Source: a gamma proteobacterium symbiont of Stewartia floridana (GTDB lineage Bacteria; Pseudomonadota; Gammaproteobacteria; Chromatiales; Chromatiaceae). From it: a DNA stretch of 64,000 bases. Location of the stretch: the NCBI GenBank assembly GCA_003676145.1, contig NAUB01000033.1, positions 31,146 to 95,145 on the forward strand. The letters run 5' to 3'. This document shows, piece by piece, positions 26,166 to 36,931 of this stretch (its first letter is position 1; each line of letters opens with the position of its first letter). Made by a program: the position numbers and the translations under genes. The notes below the pieces were generated by a model. It searched no databases and was not told where the DNA came from. It saw only the letters and a program-made list of their open reading frames with translations.

Positions 26166-28010
26166 CTAGTTAGCCGGAGGTGTGTCGACCAGATAACGAT
26201 CCATGACCTTGCGCGCGATCGGGGCGGCTACCGAGCCGCCGTGTCCACCGTTTTCGACCACCACCGCAATGGCGATTTTCGGACTCTCCACCGGGGCGAA
26301 AGCGACAAACAGCGCATGGTCACGCTTTCGCTTGGCCACCGTCTCTTCATCATACTCCTCATCCTGTTTGATACTAAACACCTGGGCGGTGCCGGTTTTG
26401 CCGGCAATCCGGTAGTTGCTGGTATAGATCGATCTGGCTGTTCCCCGCTGCCCCTCGACCACCTGGGTCATGGCGTCGATCACTTGGTTCCAATGTTCAG
26501 GATCGAGCTGATGGAGTACATCCTCGATCAACGGGCTGTCCCTTTTCTCTCCATCCGGACCTTCGATGGTGGCCACCACCCGGGGGCGAATCCGGTGACC
26601 CCGATTGGCCAGGGTGGCGGTTGCTGAGGCCAACTGCAGGGGAGTTGCCAGGAAATAGCCCTGACCAATGCCGACGATCAGGGTTTCACCCGGGTACCAG
26701 GGTTCCCGCCGCTTACTCTGTTTCCACTCCCGGCTCGGCATCAGGCCGGATAGCTCCCCATCCAGGTCCACCCGGGAGGGTATGCCGAAACCGAAACCGG
26801 TGAGAAATTCGTAGAGCCGGTCTATGCCCAGTGTTCTGGCCAGTTCGTAGTAGTAGACATCACAGGATTCGATAATCCCTGTCGCCATATCGACTTTGCC
26901 GTGTCCCCACTTTTTCCAGTCCCTGTATTTATGGTCCTTGCCGGGCAGCTGATAGTAACCGGGGCAGTAGGTCTCCTGATAAAACCCCACCACGTCGTAC
27001 TCCAGACCGGCAAGCCCGATGAAGGGCTTTACGGTCGATCCCGGTGGATATTGACCACGGATGGCCCGGTTGAAGAGGGGGTTGTCCGGAGAGTCCTCCA
27101 GCGCCCGGTAGTCTCTGCTGCTGATCCCTTCGACAAACAGATTGGGGTTGTAACCGGGCTTGCTTACCATGGTCAGGACGCCGCCGGTCTCCACGTCGAT
27201 CGCCACCACCGCGCCATTGTATTCACCCAGCGCCTCCAGTGCGATGGATTGAAGCCTCATGTCGAGAAACAGCTGCAGATTGTTGCCCGGTTGTGGTGGT
27301 TGATTCTCCAATACCCTCAGCACCCGGCCTTTGGCATTCACCTCGACCTGCTGCAGGCCCACATCCCCGTGCAGCAGGCTTTCGTAACTCTTCTCCACCC
27401 CATTCTTACCGATAAAATCGGTGCCACTGTAGTTGGAGGTATCGATGAGCTGCAGCTCTTTTTCATTGATTCGCCCCACGTAGCCGAGCAGATGGGCGGT
27501 CTGCAAGCCTTGTGGATAGTCTCTGAGCAGGGTCGCATTGACATCCACACCGGGAAACCGGTGGCGATGCACCGCGATTCGGGCAACCTCATCCTCCTGC
27601 AGGCGGACTCGGATCGGGATGCTGTCGAAACGTTTGCGCTGTTTACGCAGGCGGTGAAAGCGTTGAATGTCATCTTCGGTAATGGAGATGATCTCGCTGA
27701 TCTGCTCGATGGTCTCAGTCAGGTTTTTGGTTTTCTCCGGAATGATCTCCAGGCTGTATGCCGGCAGGTTCTGCGCCAGGATGGCGCCATTGCGATCGAA
27801 GATCAGTCCCCGTGTGGGTGGCAGCGGTTCGAGCTTGACCCGGTTGTCCTGAGAGAGGGTGGTGAAGTGTTCATGATTTTCAATCTGCAGAAAAAACAGT
27901 CGTCCGACCAGTACCGCCAGGGCCAGGATCACCAGGGTGCCGGAGACGATGGCTCTTCCCAGGAAAAGCTGGCTCTCGTGCAGATAGTCCTTGAGTGAGG
28001 ATTGAGGCAC
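26166..28010 (-). CDS. mrdA: Penicillin-binding protein 2, elongation transpeptidase
   Basis: PBP2 cross-links new peptidoglycan in the elongasome together with RodA. The 614-residue product has an N-terminal membrane anchor (about residues 18-42), the pedestal/dimer domain with LPPTRGLIFDRNGAILAQNL, the active-site PPGSTVKPFIGLAGL (Ser near residue 330), SCDVYYYELA and KTGTAQ. The zinc-binding Cys pair seen in some PBP2s may be represented by ETYCPGYYQL and IIESCDVYYY. The start is GTG at 28010 with GGAG 10 bases upstream, and no upstream ATG is available. mreD ends 18 bp before it. Confidence 0.97.
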   Translation of the reverse strand: MPQSSLKDYLHESQLFLGRAIVSGTLVILALAVLVGRLFFLQIENHEHFTTLSQDNRVKLEPLPPTRGLIFDRNGAILAQNLPAYSLEIIPEKTKNLTETIEQISEIISITEDDIQRFHRLRKQRKRFDSIPIRVRLQEDEVARIAVHRHRFPGVDVNATLLRDYPQGLQTAHLLGYVGRINEKELQLIDTSNYSGTDFIGKNGVEKSYESLLHGDVGLQQVEVNAKGRVLRVLENQPPQPGNNLQLFLDMRLQSIALEALGEYNGAVVAIDVETGGVLTMVSKPGYNPNLFVEGISSRDYRALEDSPDNPLFNRAIRGQYPPGSTVKPFIGLAGLEYDVVGFYQETYCPGYYQLPGKDHKYRDWKKWGHGKVDMATGIIESCDVYYYELARTLGIDRLYEFLTGFGFGIPSRVDLDGELSGLMPSREWKQSKRREPWYPGETLIVGIGQGYFLATPLQLASATATLANRGHRIRPRVVATIEGPDGEKRDSPLIEDVLHQLDPEHWNQVIDAMTQVVEGQRGTARSIYTSNYRIAGKTGTAQVFSIKQDEEYDEETVAKRKRDHALFVAFAPVESPKIAIAVVVENGGHGGSVAAPIARKVMDRYLVDTPPAN

Positions 28011-28028
28011 CGGTGGCGTTCTCCAGGA

Positions 28029-28517
28029 TCAGCTGACGTGAAAGCGGTGACTGATGTCCCGCAATATAATATAGATCCAGGGCCACAGCAGGGTGCTGAC
28101 CACAGGGGTTACCCAGTACCAGAGGGATGGGGTCGGATAGTTGGCGGCGCCGGTGGACCAGAGTGCAAGCAGCCGCTCAACCAGCAACAGGATGAAAATG
28201 GTGAATACCTGCTGTCGTAAAGGGATCACCCGAACCCGCAGATGCAGCCTCAGCATCAGGTAGGCTACTACTGAGAAGCCGAGGGCGTGCTGGCCGAGCA
28301 GGGTGCCGGTCAGTACATCGAGCAGGAATCCGGTACTCCAGCCCACCCCGACGCCGATACGCTCCGGCATGGTCATGCACCAGTAGATCAGGATCAGCAC
28401 CACCCACTGGGGACGAAAGGTATTGGCCCATTCGGGCAGTGGCATGATGGTGAGAATGAACCCGACCAGCAGGCTGAGATAGATCACCGAGCTACGGTTC
28501 TGTGGCTGACTGATCAT
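28029..28517 (-). CDS. mreD: Rod-shape determining protein MreD
   Basis: MreD is an inner-membrane component of the elongasome. The 162-residue product is nearly all hydrophobic, with about five helices. It contains family segments such as WVVLILIYWCMTMPERIGVG and TGFLLDVLTGTLLGQHALGF. Its ATG overlaps the mreC stop by four bases (ATGA), showing translational coupling. Confidence 0.95.
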   Translation of the reverse strand: MISQPQNRSSVIYLSLLVGFILTIMPLPEWANTFRPQWVVLILIYWCMTMPERIGVGVGWSTGFLLDVLTGTLLGQHALGFSVVAYLMLRLHLRVRVIPLRQQVFTIFILLLVERLLALWSTGAANYPTPSLWYWVTPVVSTLLWPWIYIILRDISHRFHVS

Positions 28518-29416
28518 GGCTCCTCCGGAGACTCTGCGGTCTCTTCCAGATCATCAGCGGATGCACGTTGCTGTTGTGATTCGATGGTGCTGTCAGGATC
28601 GAGGGTCCAGACCAGCAGAACTTCCCGAATGCGATCCAGGTGTGCGGTGGTCTGGGCGATCACCGAGGCGAATGGCTGACCGGGTTCCCGTTTCACTTCG
28701 ATCACTTCCGCTACCGGGTAACCCGGTGGAAAGCCGCCGCCGAGTCCGGAAGTGATCAACAGATCGCCCACCTGGATATCCGCGTTGTTCGGCAAGTGCG
28801 GCAGTTCCAGTCGGTTGATCAGGCCGGTGCCCAGCGCAATGGTGCGCAGGCCGTTACGATTGACCTGGATAGGCAGCGCATGGGCGGCATCCGTGATCAG
28901 TAACACGCTGGCATTGAACGGAGTGATGTGGGTGACCTGGCCGACCACCGCATGGGCATCGAGTACCGGCTGGCCTTCGAACAGACCGGAGTTTTTACCT
29001 TTGTTGATCAGGACCTGCTGGCGGAACGGATCCTGCTCAACCGCAATGATTTCAGCGATCAGAACCCGATCCCCCACCTTGAATGAGGAGTCGAGCAGCC
29101 CTCTCAGGCGCATGTTCTCCGCTTCCAGGGCCTCAAACTTCTGTAGCCTGGCGCGTAACTGCAGGTTCTCCTGGTGCAATCTTTCCCGCTGATCTTCCAG
29201 CTCGCTGCGGCTGACGATGGCGTCACTGGCGGATTCGCTCAGCAGCAGCGGCAGGCTGGCCAGATACTGGACAGGGTAGAGCAGCACGGAGAGTGCGGAT
29301 CTGAGCGATTCCAGGTGGTTATAGCGATGGTCCAACACCATCAATGAGATGGACATGAGGGCGGCCACCACCAGCCTTGTGGTAATCGAAGCGCCCTGTG
29401 TGAAGATCAGTTTAAT
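28514..29416 (-). CDS. mreC: Rod-shape determining protein MreC, apparent ATT start
   Basis: MreC is a periplasmic scaffold of the elongasome anchored by one N-terminal helix. The frame has a GTG at 29371, but that start would cut off the family N-terminus. Fifteen codons further upstream the same frame reads (I)KLIFTQGASITTRLVVAA, aligned with the MKxIFxxGPS start of E. coli MreC. The codon at the expected initiator is ATT (29416-29414), with GGAG at 29430-29427, 10 bases ahead. No ATG, GTG or TTG exists between the upstream TGA and the GTG. Thus ATT (or less likely CTG) is the probable start, giving 300 residues. The membrane helix, coiled coil (EDQRERLHQENLQLRARLQK) and beta-rich domain follow. 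A proline-poor acidic tail ends the protein. Confidence 0.93.
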   Translation of the reverse strand: MKLIFTQGASITTRLVVAALMSISLMVLDHRYNHLESLRSALSVLLYPVQYLASLPLLLSESASDAIVSRSELEDQRERLHQENLQLRARLQKFEALEAENMRLRGLLDSSFKVGDRVLIAEIIAVEQDPFRQQVLINKGKNSGLFEGQPVLDAHAVVGQVTHITPFNASVLLITDAAHALPIQVNRNGLRTIALGTGLINRLELPHLPNNADIQVGDLLITSGLGGGFPPGYPVAEVIEVKREPGQPFASVIAQTTAHLDRIREVLLVWTLDPDSTIESQQQRASADDLEETAESPEEP

Positions 29417-29495
29417 GGCTGAATGACTCCGTAAAGTGTCTACTGCAATCGCTCAGACGTACAGTTCATAGCACGTCAGGGCAGCTGAGGTGACA

Positions 29496-30566
<1,071 letters not shown>

Positions 30567-30820
30567 TCAGTGGTTGATAGGTGAGTTTATCCTGGGCTCG
30601 ATCAAGGCAGCATGATTGGTAGTGCGCCCGACTCGAGGAACCTGGGTAAACCAAAAGACGGCTAATCTATCAATGGTACAGGAGATGAGCAAGAATGGGG
30701 ATGGCGAATCCGGCAGAATTCACCTTTTTTAAGTCATAAACGGAGTATTCCATACTCCTTGTCGGGATCGTACCCGCCCGGGAGGGTGTAGACCCCCTCC
30801 CAGGCAGGGATTTGCTGGAA

Positions 30821-32200
30821 TCAATCCTCTTCGATCTTGCTGGCGATCAGCACACCGTTGCTGTAGTCACCTTCGACCTCAACCCTTCGCTCTGAGAATT
30901 CATACTCCAGGTTGGAGGTATCGACCTGAACCCCGAATACCCGAATGGTGTTCTCGTCGATGAACTCAGCCATACCTTCAACTTCCGCGTTGTGGTTTTC
31001 CGGTGCACGTTCCCGTTTCAACTTGGTGGCGATCAGCTGACCGTTGTCGCTGAATATCTTGGCTTCCAGGTAGTCGGTGGATACCAGTTGTGCCAGGGTA
31101 AAGCTGTCCTCATCCTCCAGATCGCTCTCCATGATGGTGGAGCTGGTGACCTGAATCGTCTCTCCCAGCAGGGTGATGGTTCCGCCAGAACTATCCACGC
31201 TGTCACTACCGAGGATTCCGGCGATTTCGCCCTTCTCCGACTGTTCCGCCTTGAGCTCGATCTCTTCGGCGATCAGGATTGTTCCGTCCATGACGCCTTC
31301 AACCTCGGCAATACGGCCAACCGTCAGCTGACTGGTCTGTCCGCTGAACGGTGTATTCGAGGCATCCACGATCTGGCCGTTCAAGGCAAATTGGTCCTGG
31401 TTGTCGAGAGCGGTGGTAATGCGCCCTTCGATCTCGACTTCATAGCCGTCGTCGGCTACCTGATTGGTGCCATCCCCTTCAATTTCAATGGAATCGGCTT
31501 CGAATACATCACCGGCAAAGCTGTCGCCTTCAACCTCGACAAAGGTGCCTTCGGCAGGGATGGTGAGTGTGCCTGCCTCGATGGTCAGATTGCCGATCTG
31601 GAACTGACTGCCGGAGATATTCATCACCACACCGGACACCTCCAGGCTGTCGCCCGACCAACCCAGGGATTCCACTTCGATGCGGGTTGCCAGTATGTCC
31701 CCATTGCCATCCGTGAAACCGCTCACCTCGACGACGCTGTTGACAGGAAGATCCGCCAACGTGGTGGCATCGAAGGGGTTTTCATAGACCGTATCGGCGT
31801 CCACCGTAATGGTCTGGTTCATGATGGTGAGTGTATTGTTGGTGGCGATATCGTTACTGTCGACAACCCCTTCCAGCAGGCTGTCATACTCAACACTCTC
31901 CGCCTCGCCGGTGGCGCTGGCCTGATCACTGCTGCCATTGATCACCACCACCATGCCGATGGCCAGGTCATCCTGGGTGCCGTCACTGTTGTTGACCGTG
32001 AAGCTGGCATTGTCCGTCTCATACTCGATGCCGTTGACGAAGATGGAGCCGAACCCGGTTACCCTACCCTGGGTTACCCCGGTACCGCCGATGCCGCCAT
32101 CGGCAACCTGGGAGCCGCCACTGCCGCCGCCGCAGCTGTAGAGTGCGCTAATGCAAACCGCGCAGACAATTGGCGAGATTAACCTGTTGAAGCTAGTCAT
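30821..32200 (-). CDS. DUF5666-repeat lipoprotein
   Basis: A lipoprotein of 459 residues with a signal ending in SALYSC and a GGGSGGS linker. The rest is built of repeated small beta-rich units of the DUF5666 type. Each has a pattern like VEVSGFTDGNGDILATRIEV, with later copies such as VEVEGDSFAGDVFEADSIEI and AEVEGVMDGTILIAEEIELK, ending in RRVEVEGDYSNGVLIASKIE. Around six copies are visible. The protein is very acidic. The ATG at 32200 is preferred, while one at 32212 directly abuts AGG. Either start lies inside the end of the DUF6502 gene, so translation is coupled. Function is unknown. Such OB-like repeated domains suggest a surface or outer-membrane role. Confidence 0.85.
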   Translation of the reverse strand: MTSFNRLISPIVCAVCISALYSCGGGSGGSQVADGGIGGTGVTQGRVTGFGSIFVNGIEYETDNASFTVNNSDGTQDDLAIGMVVVINGSSDQASATGEAESVEYDSLLEGVVDSNDIATNNTLTIMNQTITVDADTVYENPFDATTLADLPVNSVVEVSGFTDGNGDILATRIEVESLGWSGDSLEVSGVVMNISGSQFQIGNLTIEAGTLTIPAEGTFVEVEGDSFAGDVFEADSIEIEGDGTNQVADDGYEVEIEGRITTALDNQDQFALNGQIVDASNTPFSGQTSQLTVGRIAEVEGVMDGTILIAEEIELKAEQSEKGEIAGILGSDSVDSSGGTITLLGETIQVTSSTIMESDLEDEDSFTLAQLVSTDYLEAKIFSDNGQLIATKLKRERAPENHNAEVEGMAEFIDENTIRVFGVQVDTSNLEYEFSERRVEVEGDYSNGVLIASKIEED

Positions 32201-33014
32201 TTCGCTGTACATCCTTTTCGAAATAGTAGATACCTATGCCGGCTTGCTTACGTCCGGTTCCTTCGCTCTCCGAAGTGACATCCCGGTCGTGCCGAGAGAG
32301 GTATTTATCACACTCCAGAAGCAGTGCTTGTGACTTTTCAGCACTCAAATTGCGAAACTCCGGCAGGGCCTCTGCCGGTAGATTGTCATAGGCTACTTTA
32401 CGTTGGAAAAAAGGTGACTGGGAGCCAGTCTGCAGATTGTGGTCGATGGTATCGATCAGCAGCTCCACATCGGTGCCCAGGATATGCAGTTTACCGGTCT
32501 CTCCGGTACGCGGAATATAGCCGTCACTGAGCAGCGTGATCTTGCCGGATTCATTTTTTGCGATGGTACCCACCCTCAGCAGTTCGTCATAGATTGCCCG
32601 GGGTGGTACGTCACCACTGTGTTCCCGCACCAGATCGCTGAAGCTGTTTTTACCCTTATCGAATTCCAGTGCTGCGGGTTCACCTTTCTTATCGGTGAAG
32701 CGCTTGTCTCTCAGCCATCCTGAGATGACTCGGGCGGCCCGGTTGTACTGATGGGCGATGGCGCTGTCGTCCGGGGTATCGATCTTCTGCAGTCGGCTGA
32801 CCTCTTTACGGGTCAGACCGGTGATTACCGAGACGCGGGAGACGGTCTGTTTACGGCCGGGAATGCCGAACTCTTTCGAGGCGACATCCATGAAGGTCCA
32901 TTTGCTCAGATCGGCAAAGTCCCCATAGGTAAAGCCATTCCGCAGCATCAGCCTGACGAGCGGCCGCAGCAGTTTCAGGATGGAGGCGGTAAGTATTTTA
33001 CGATTTTCATCCAT
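32193..33014 (-). CDS. DUF6502 family protein, HTH-like
   Basis: A 273-residue cytoplasmic protein recognised as DUF6502 from its N-terminal ILKLLRPLVRLMLRNGFTYG and FADLSKWTFMDVA blocks and from RVSVITGLTRKEVSRL. The last has the look of a winged-helix recognition segment, followed by AARVISGWLRDKRF. The middle and C-terminal parts (VPPRAIYDELLRVGTIAKNE, PFFQRKVAYDNLPAEALPEF) are family-typical. The overlap with the DUF5666 lipoprotein gene (8 or 20 bases) makes these two a unit. A regulatory or DNA-binding role is inferred only from the helix-turn-helix-like segment. No experimental function is known to me. Confidence 0.85.
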   Translation of the reverse strand: MDENRKILTASILKLLRPLVRLMLRNGFTYGDFADLSKWTFMDVASKEFGIPGRKQTVSRVSVITGLTRKEVSRLQKIDTPDDSAIAHQYNRAARVISGWLRDKRFTDKKGEPAALEFDKGKNSFSDLVREHSGDVPPRAIYDELLRVGTIAKNESGKITLLSDGYIPRTGETGKLHILGTDVELLIDTIDHNLQTGSQSPFFQRKVAYDNLPAEALPEFRNLSAEKSQALLLECDKYLSRHDRDVTSESEGTGRKQAGIGIYYFEKDVQRND

Positions 33015-33401
33015 TTTGACGTCTCACTAACCCGATTTACGATCTATATCAGGCTTCACTCTAATCCCTAATAGCTCGAAAAGTCTTTGATATTTATCGA
33101 TTCTGGTCATATTTCCCCAAACATCATCTGATGAAAGGCCGATTCTATTGATCCGCTCGATCATCACCGGGTTGGGAATATTATCCCAACTAGATCTATT
33201 AGTGAATTATAGATGGTAATTCAAAGAGGTAAAACGGAATTACAATCACAAAATTGACCCTATTCTGATTCGACCAGGCTGAGTCGGATGGTTCAAATCT
33301 TGATTTCCAGGCGATTTGGCGATGGTGGCAGCCTGTTCGCCATGTAACCGCCGTCCAGAGTATGGTAGATTCCCCAGTTTTTCTAACCAGGAATCAGCCG
33401 G
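33015..33401. other. Intergenic region between DUF6502 gene and gatC
   Basis: A 387-bp divergent space, AT-rich in its middle (about 33090-33260). It must hold promoters for both directions, but none stands out by eye. Nothing else recognisable is seen. Confidence 0.4.
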
Positions 33402-33689
33402 ATGTCATTAGATCGTTCCGATGTTGAAAAGATTGCTCATCTGGCGCGTTTGGCGCTGGATGAGAACCAGGTGGAAGGCTACGCGGCGGAATTGAGCAAT
33501 ATCCTTGCTCTGGTCGAACAGCTTGAGGCGGCGGATACCGACAATATCGAGCCGATGGCCCACCCGCTGCATATGGCCCAACGGCTGCGGCAGGATCAGG
33601 TTACCGAGCCGGATCGTCGGGAGCAGAATCAGGCGGTTGCCCCGCTGGTTGAAAACGGCCTCTATCTGGTACCCAAGGTAATTGAGTAG
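33402..33689 (+). CDS. gatC: Asp-tRNA(Asn)/Glu-tRNA(Gln) amidotransferase subunit C
   Basis: GatC is the small scaffold subunit of the GatCAB complex, which converts Glu-tRNA(Gln) and/or Asp-tRNA(Asn) to the correctly charged form. The 95-residue product has the N-terminal [21 protein letters not shown] helix and the [19 protein letters not shown] segment that wraps GatA. The ATG at 33402 follows weak purines. gatA comes after a 239-bp gap that holds a palindrome, an unusual interruption for this operon. Confidence 0.95.
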   Translation: MSLDRSDVEKIAHLARLALDENQVEGYAAELSNILALVEQLEAADTDNIEPMAHPLHMAQRLRQDQVTEPDRREQNQAVAPLVENGLYLVPKVIE

Positions 33690-33738
33690 TGCTGTTTACA
33701 GACCACTGCACGAATGACGCTCAAACTTAAGAGAAGAA

Positions 33739-33839
33739 AACCGCCAATGAACGCCAATCACCACGAATCAACGCAAAAAGAAGCTGCATTGCAAAAGCTG
33801 TTTGCGGCCGTTTGCGGTGATTGGCGTTCATTGGCGGTT
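33739..33839. repeat. Interrupted palindrome between gatC and gatA (type B, GCCAATGAACGCC arms)
   Basis: The left arm (33739-33776) starts AACCGCCAATGAACGCCAAT and the right arm (33801-33839) is its inverse. 24 bp are perfectly complementary, then partly matched for another dozen bases ending CGCAAA. About 24 bp form the loop. Compared with the palindrome after rho, GCAAATGAACGC has become GCCAATGAACGCC in both arms. So the pairing has been kept while the sequence changed. It lies inside the gatCAB operon and would form a strong hairpin in its RNA. Confidence 0.88.
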
Positions 33840-33928
33840 AATCCCTTTACCACGGCCTGCTGCAACCAATATGGTATGCGGCAAGTGTCTGTAAGTTGAG
33901 CACTATCCCTAGTCTATGAAGTCGAACC

Positions 33929-35383
33929 ATGCATAAAAAAACGATTGTTGAGCTGGCTGCTGGATTGAAGGCCGGTGAGTTCTCCAGTGTTGAGCTGACA
34001 GGCCATTTTCTCGAACGGATCGAGCGTCTGGATGGGAACATCAACGCCTTCATCACCATCACCGCGGAACAGGCTCTGGCTGAAGCGGCAGCGGCTGATG
34101 AGAAGCTGAAAGCCGGTGAGGCTGGCCCGCTGACCGGTATTCCCATTGTGCAGAAGGACATATTCTGTACCCAGGGTGTCAAGACCAGCTGCGGTTCCAG
34201 GATGCTGGATAACTTTATCTCGCCCTATGACGCCACGGTGGTGACAAAACTGAAACAGGCGGGTGTCGTCACACTGGGTAAGGCGAATATGGATGAGTTC
34301 GCCATGGGTTCATCCAATGAGACCAGCTTCTACGGCAATGTGCACAATCCCTGGGATAGTGAGCGGGTGCCAGGGGGGTCATCCGGTGGCTCGGCAGCCG
34401 CTGTGGCCGCGCGCATGGCAGCGGCGGCAACCGGTACCGATACCGGTGGTTCGATTCGTCAGCCAGCGGCCCTCTGTGGTATTACCGGACTGAAGCCGAC
34501 CTACGGGCGCATCTCCCGGTTTGGCATGATCGCCTTTGCATCGAGTCTCGATCAGGCCGGCCCGATGACCGCCAGTGCGGAGGATGCCGCGCTGATGTTA
34601 CAGGCGATGGCCGGTTTCGATCCACGTGACTCCACCAGTGCGGACCATCCGGTCCCCGACTATTCTGCCACCCTGAACGACTCCCTGGCCGGACTGAAAA
34701 TTGGTCTGCCGAAGGAGTATTTCGAAGAGGGGCTGGATGGAGGTGTCAGAAGCTCCATTGAAGCGGCACTGGAGGTCTATAAGGGATTGGGGGCCGAGGT
34801 GGTCGAGATCAGCCTGCCCAACAGTGCGATGGCGGTGCCGACCTACTATGTGGTCGCACCGGCTGAGTGTTCATCCAATCTGTCCCGCTTCGATGGCGCC
34901 CGGTTCGGTTACCGGTGCGAGGATCCGAAGGATCTTGAGGATCTTTACAAACGTTCACGGGGTGAAGGTTTCGGCGCTGAGGTGAAGCGGCGCATCATGA
35001 TCGGCACCTACGCGCTCTCCGCGGGCTACTACGATGCCTACTATCTGAAAGCGCAGAAGACCCGACAACTGATTTCGGACGATTTCAAGCAGGCCTTTGA
35101 ACAGGTCGATGTGATCATGGGCCCGGCGACCCCCGCACCCGCGTTCAAACTGGGTGAGAAGACCGATGATCCGGTGACCATGTACCTGAATGATATCTAC
35201 ACCATCGCAGCCAATCTGGCTGGTCTGCCAGGGCTATCGATGCCGGTTCAGCCGGTCAATGGGCTACCGGTGGGGTTACAGCTCGTAGGAAACTATTTTG
35301 CCGAAGCCAAGCTGCTGAACGTGGCGCATAAGTTTCAGCAGGAGACCGGCTGGCATCGGCTCATTCCCGAGGGATTGGATTAG
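33929..35383 (+). CDS. gatA: Asp/Glu-tRNA amidotransferase subunit A
   Basis: GatA is the amidase subunit that releases ammonia from glutamine for tRNA amidation. The 484-residue protein has the amidase catalytic Lys-Ser-Ser signature: [19 protein letters not shown] (Lys region), [20 protein letters not shown] (cis-Ser) and [14 protein letters not shown] (nucleophile Ser). The C-terminal [15 protein letters not shown] and [20 protein letters not shown] complete the fold. It is followed by gatB after 71 bp. Confidence 0.97.
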   Translation: MHKKTIVELAAGLKAGEFSSVELTGHFLERIERLDGNINAFITITAEQALAEAAAADEKLKAGEAGPLTGIPIVQKDIFCTQGVKTSCGSRMLDNFISPYDATVVTKLKQAGVVTLGKANMDEFAMGSSNETSFYGNVHNPWDSERVPGGSSGGSAAAVAARMAAAATGTDTGGSIRQPAALCGITGLKPTYGRISRFGMIAFASSLDQAGPMTASAEDAALMLQAMAGFDPRDSTSADHPVPDYSATLNDSLAGLKIGLPKEYFEEGLDGGVRSSIEAALEVYKGLGAEVVEISLPNSAMAVPTYYVVAPAECSSNLSRFDGARFGYRCEDPKDLEDLYKRSRGEGFGAEVKRRIMIGTYALSAGYYDAYYLKAQKTRQLISDDFKQAFEQVDVIMGPATPAPAFKLGEKTDDPVTMYLNDIYTIAANLAGLPGLSMPVQPVNGLPVGLQLVGNYFAEAKLLNVAHKFQQETGWHRLIPEGLD

Positions 35384-35454
35384 CGTGTCGGGCTGCCGGA
35401 CGGCAGATTCGATCAACAACAGTAAACAGATCAGCGCAACATAGAGTGATAGAT

Positions 35455-36888
35455 ATGCAGTGGGAAACCGTTATCGGCCTGGAAATACACACCCAACTGG
35501 CCTCGAAATCGAAGATCTTCTCCGGCGCCTCCATCGCCTATGGTGCAGAACCGAATAGCCAGGCCTGTATTGTGGATCTGGGTTTCCCCGGTGTGTTGCC
35601 GGTACTCAATGAGGCGGCTGTGGACATGGCGCTGATGTTCGGCCTGGCGGTGGATGCGCAGATCGGTTCACGCTCTGTGTTCGCCAGGAAAAACTATTTC
35701 TACCCCGATCTGCCGAAAGGCTACCAGATCAGTCAGTTCGAACTGCCGATCGTTGGCCGGGGGTCTCTGACCATCGATCTGGAGGATGGACAGCAGAAAG
35801 AGATCGGCATCACCCGGGCGCACCTGGAAGAGGATGCAGGCAAATCCCTGCATGAGGATTTTCACGGCATGAGCGGAATCGATCTCAACCGGGCCGGTAC
35901 GCCACTGCTGGAGATCGTCTCCGAACCGGATATGCGTTCGATCAAGGAGGCGGTGGCCTATGCCCGCAAGATTCACCAGCTGGTGGTCTATCTGGGAATC
36001 TGCGATGGCAACATGCAGGAGGGCTCTTTCCGGGTCGACGCGAATCTCTCCATGCGACCCAAAGGTCAGCAGGAGTTCGGCACCAGAACCGAGCTGAAGA
36101 ACATCAACTCCTTCCGTTTTCTGGAACGGGCGATGAACTTCGAACGGGAGCGTCAGATCGATCTGCTTGAGAGTGGTAAAGCGGTTGTCCAGGAGACCCG
36201 TCTGTATGATGCGGATCGGGATGAGACCCGTTCCATGCGCAGCAAGGAGGAGGCCAACGACTACCGCTATTTCCCCGATCCCGATCTGCTGCCGGTGGAG
36301 ATCACCGAGCAACGTCTGGCGCAAGCAAAGGGGCGGATGCCGGAACTGCCGGATCAGAAAAAAGCCCGCTTCGAAGCCGACTATCAGCTTTCTGACACCG
36401 ATGCGACGCTGCTTACCCAGAGTCGCCCGCAGGCCGACTACTATGAGCAGGTCGTTGCCACCGGTGCCGATCCCAAGATCGCCGCCAACTGGGTCACCGT
36501 GGAACTGGCCGGTGCACTCAACAAGGCCGGATTGGAGTTGTCCGATTCGCCGGTCAGTGCGGAGCAACTGGGTGGCTTGCTGAAGCGTATCGCCGATAAC
36601 ACCATATCAGGCAAGCTGGCGAAGCAGGTGTTCGAAGCCATCTGGCAGGGTGAGGGAGATGCGGATACGGTGATCGAGGCCAAGGGGCTGAAGCAGATTA
36701 CCGACAGTGGTCAGATCGAGTCGATCATCGATGAGATCATCGCTGCCAATCCAAAGCAGGTGGAGCAGTTCCAGGCCGGCAAGGATAAGTTGCTGGGATT
36801 TTTCGTTGGCCAGGTGATGAAGCAGACCCAGGGTAAAGCCAATCCAGGTCAGGTAAACCAGATCCTGCTGAAGAAATTGAAAAGTTAA
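35455..36888 (+). CDS. gatB: Asp/Glu-tRNA amidotransferase subunit B
   Basis: GatB binds the mischarged tRNA and activates its side chain with ATP. The 477-residue product begins [15 protein letters not shown], the family N-terminus. It also has [52 protein letters not shown], and a C-terminal YqeY-like tail ([40 protein letters not shown]). A GTG nine bases upstream also opens the frame, but the ATG at 35455 fits the family start. It is the last gene of gatCAB. Presence of the complex suggests that at least one of AsnRS or GlnRS is missing or bypassed. Confidence 0.97.
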   Translation: MQWETVIGLEIHTQLASKSKIFSGASIAYGAEPNSQACIVDLGFPGVLPVLNEAAVDMALMFGLAVDAQIGSRSVFARKNYFYPDLPKGYQISQFELPIVGRGSLTIDLEDGQQKEIGITRAHLEEDAGKSLHEDFHGMSGIDLNRAGTPLLEIVSEPDMRSIKEAVAYARKIHQLVVYLGICDGNMQEGSFRVDANLSMRPKGQQEFGTRTELKNINSFRFLERAMNFERERQIDLLESGKAVVQETRLYDADRDETRSMRSKEEANDYRYFPDPDLLPVEITEQRLAQAKGRMPELPDQKKARFEADYQLSDTDATLLTQSRPQADYYEQVVATGADPKIAANWVTVELAGALNKAGLELSDSPVSAEQLGGLLKRIADNTISGKLAKQVFEAIWQGEGDADTVIEAKGLKQITDSGQIESIIDEIIAANPKQVEQFQAGKDKLLGFFVGQVMKQTQGKANPGQVNQILLKKLKS

Positions 36889-36931
36889 CCAGGGCCTGGC
36901 CTTAGCTCTAACTCTAACCCAAGGAGGCTCG

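Noticed and set aside
26901..27998. Open frame of 365 codons on the plus strand opposite mrdA
   Set aside because: mrdA on the minus strand is certain from its active-site motifs, and this frame is its shadow.
30742..30801. Two GC-rich or symmetric hairpins after the DUF5666 gene as a terminator
   Set aside because: Stems are clear (30742-30758 and 30780-30801), but neither is followed by a T-run on the minus strand.
30992..32182. Long open frame (396 codons) on the plus strand opposite the DUF5666 lipoprotein gene
   Set aside because: It is the shadow of the repeat-rich real gene, with no ribosome site or recognisable product.
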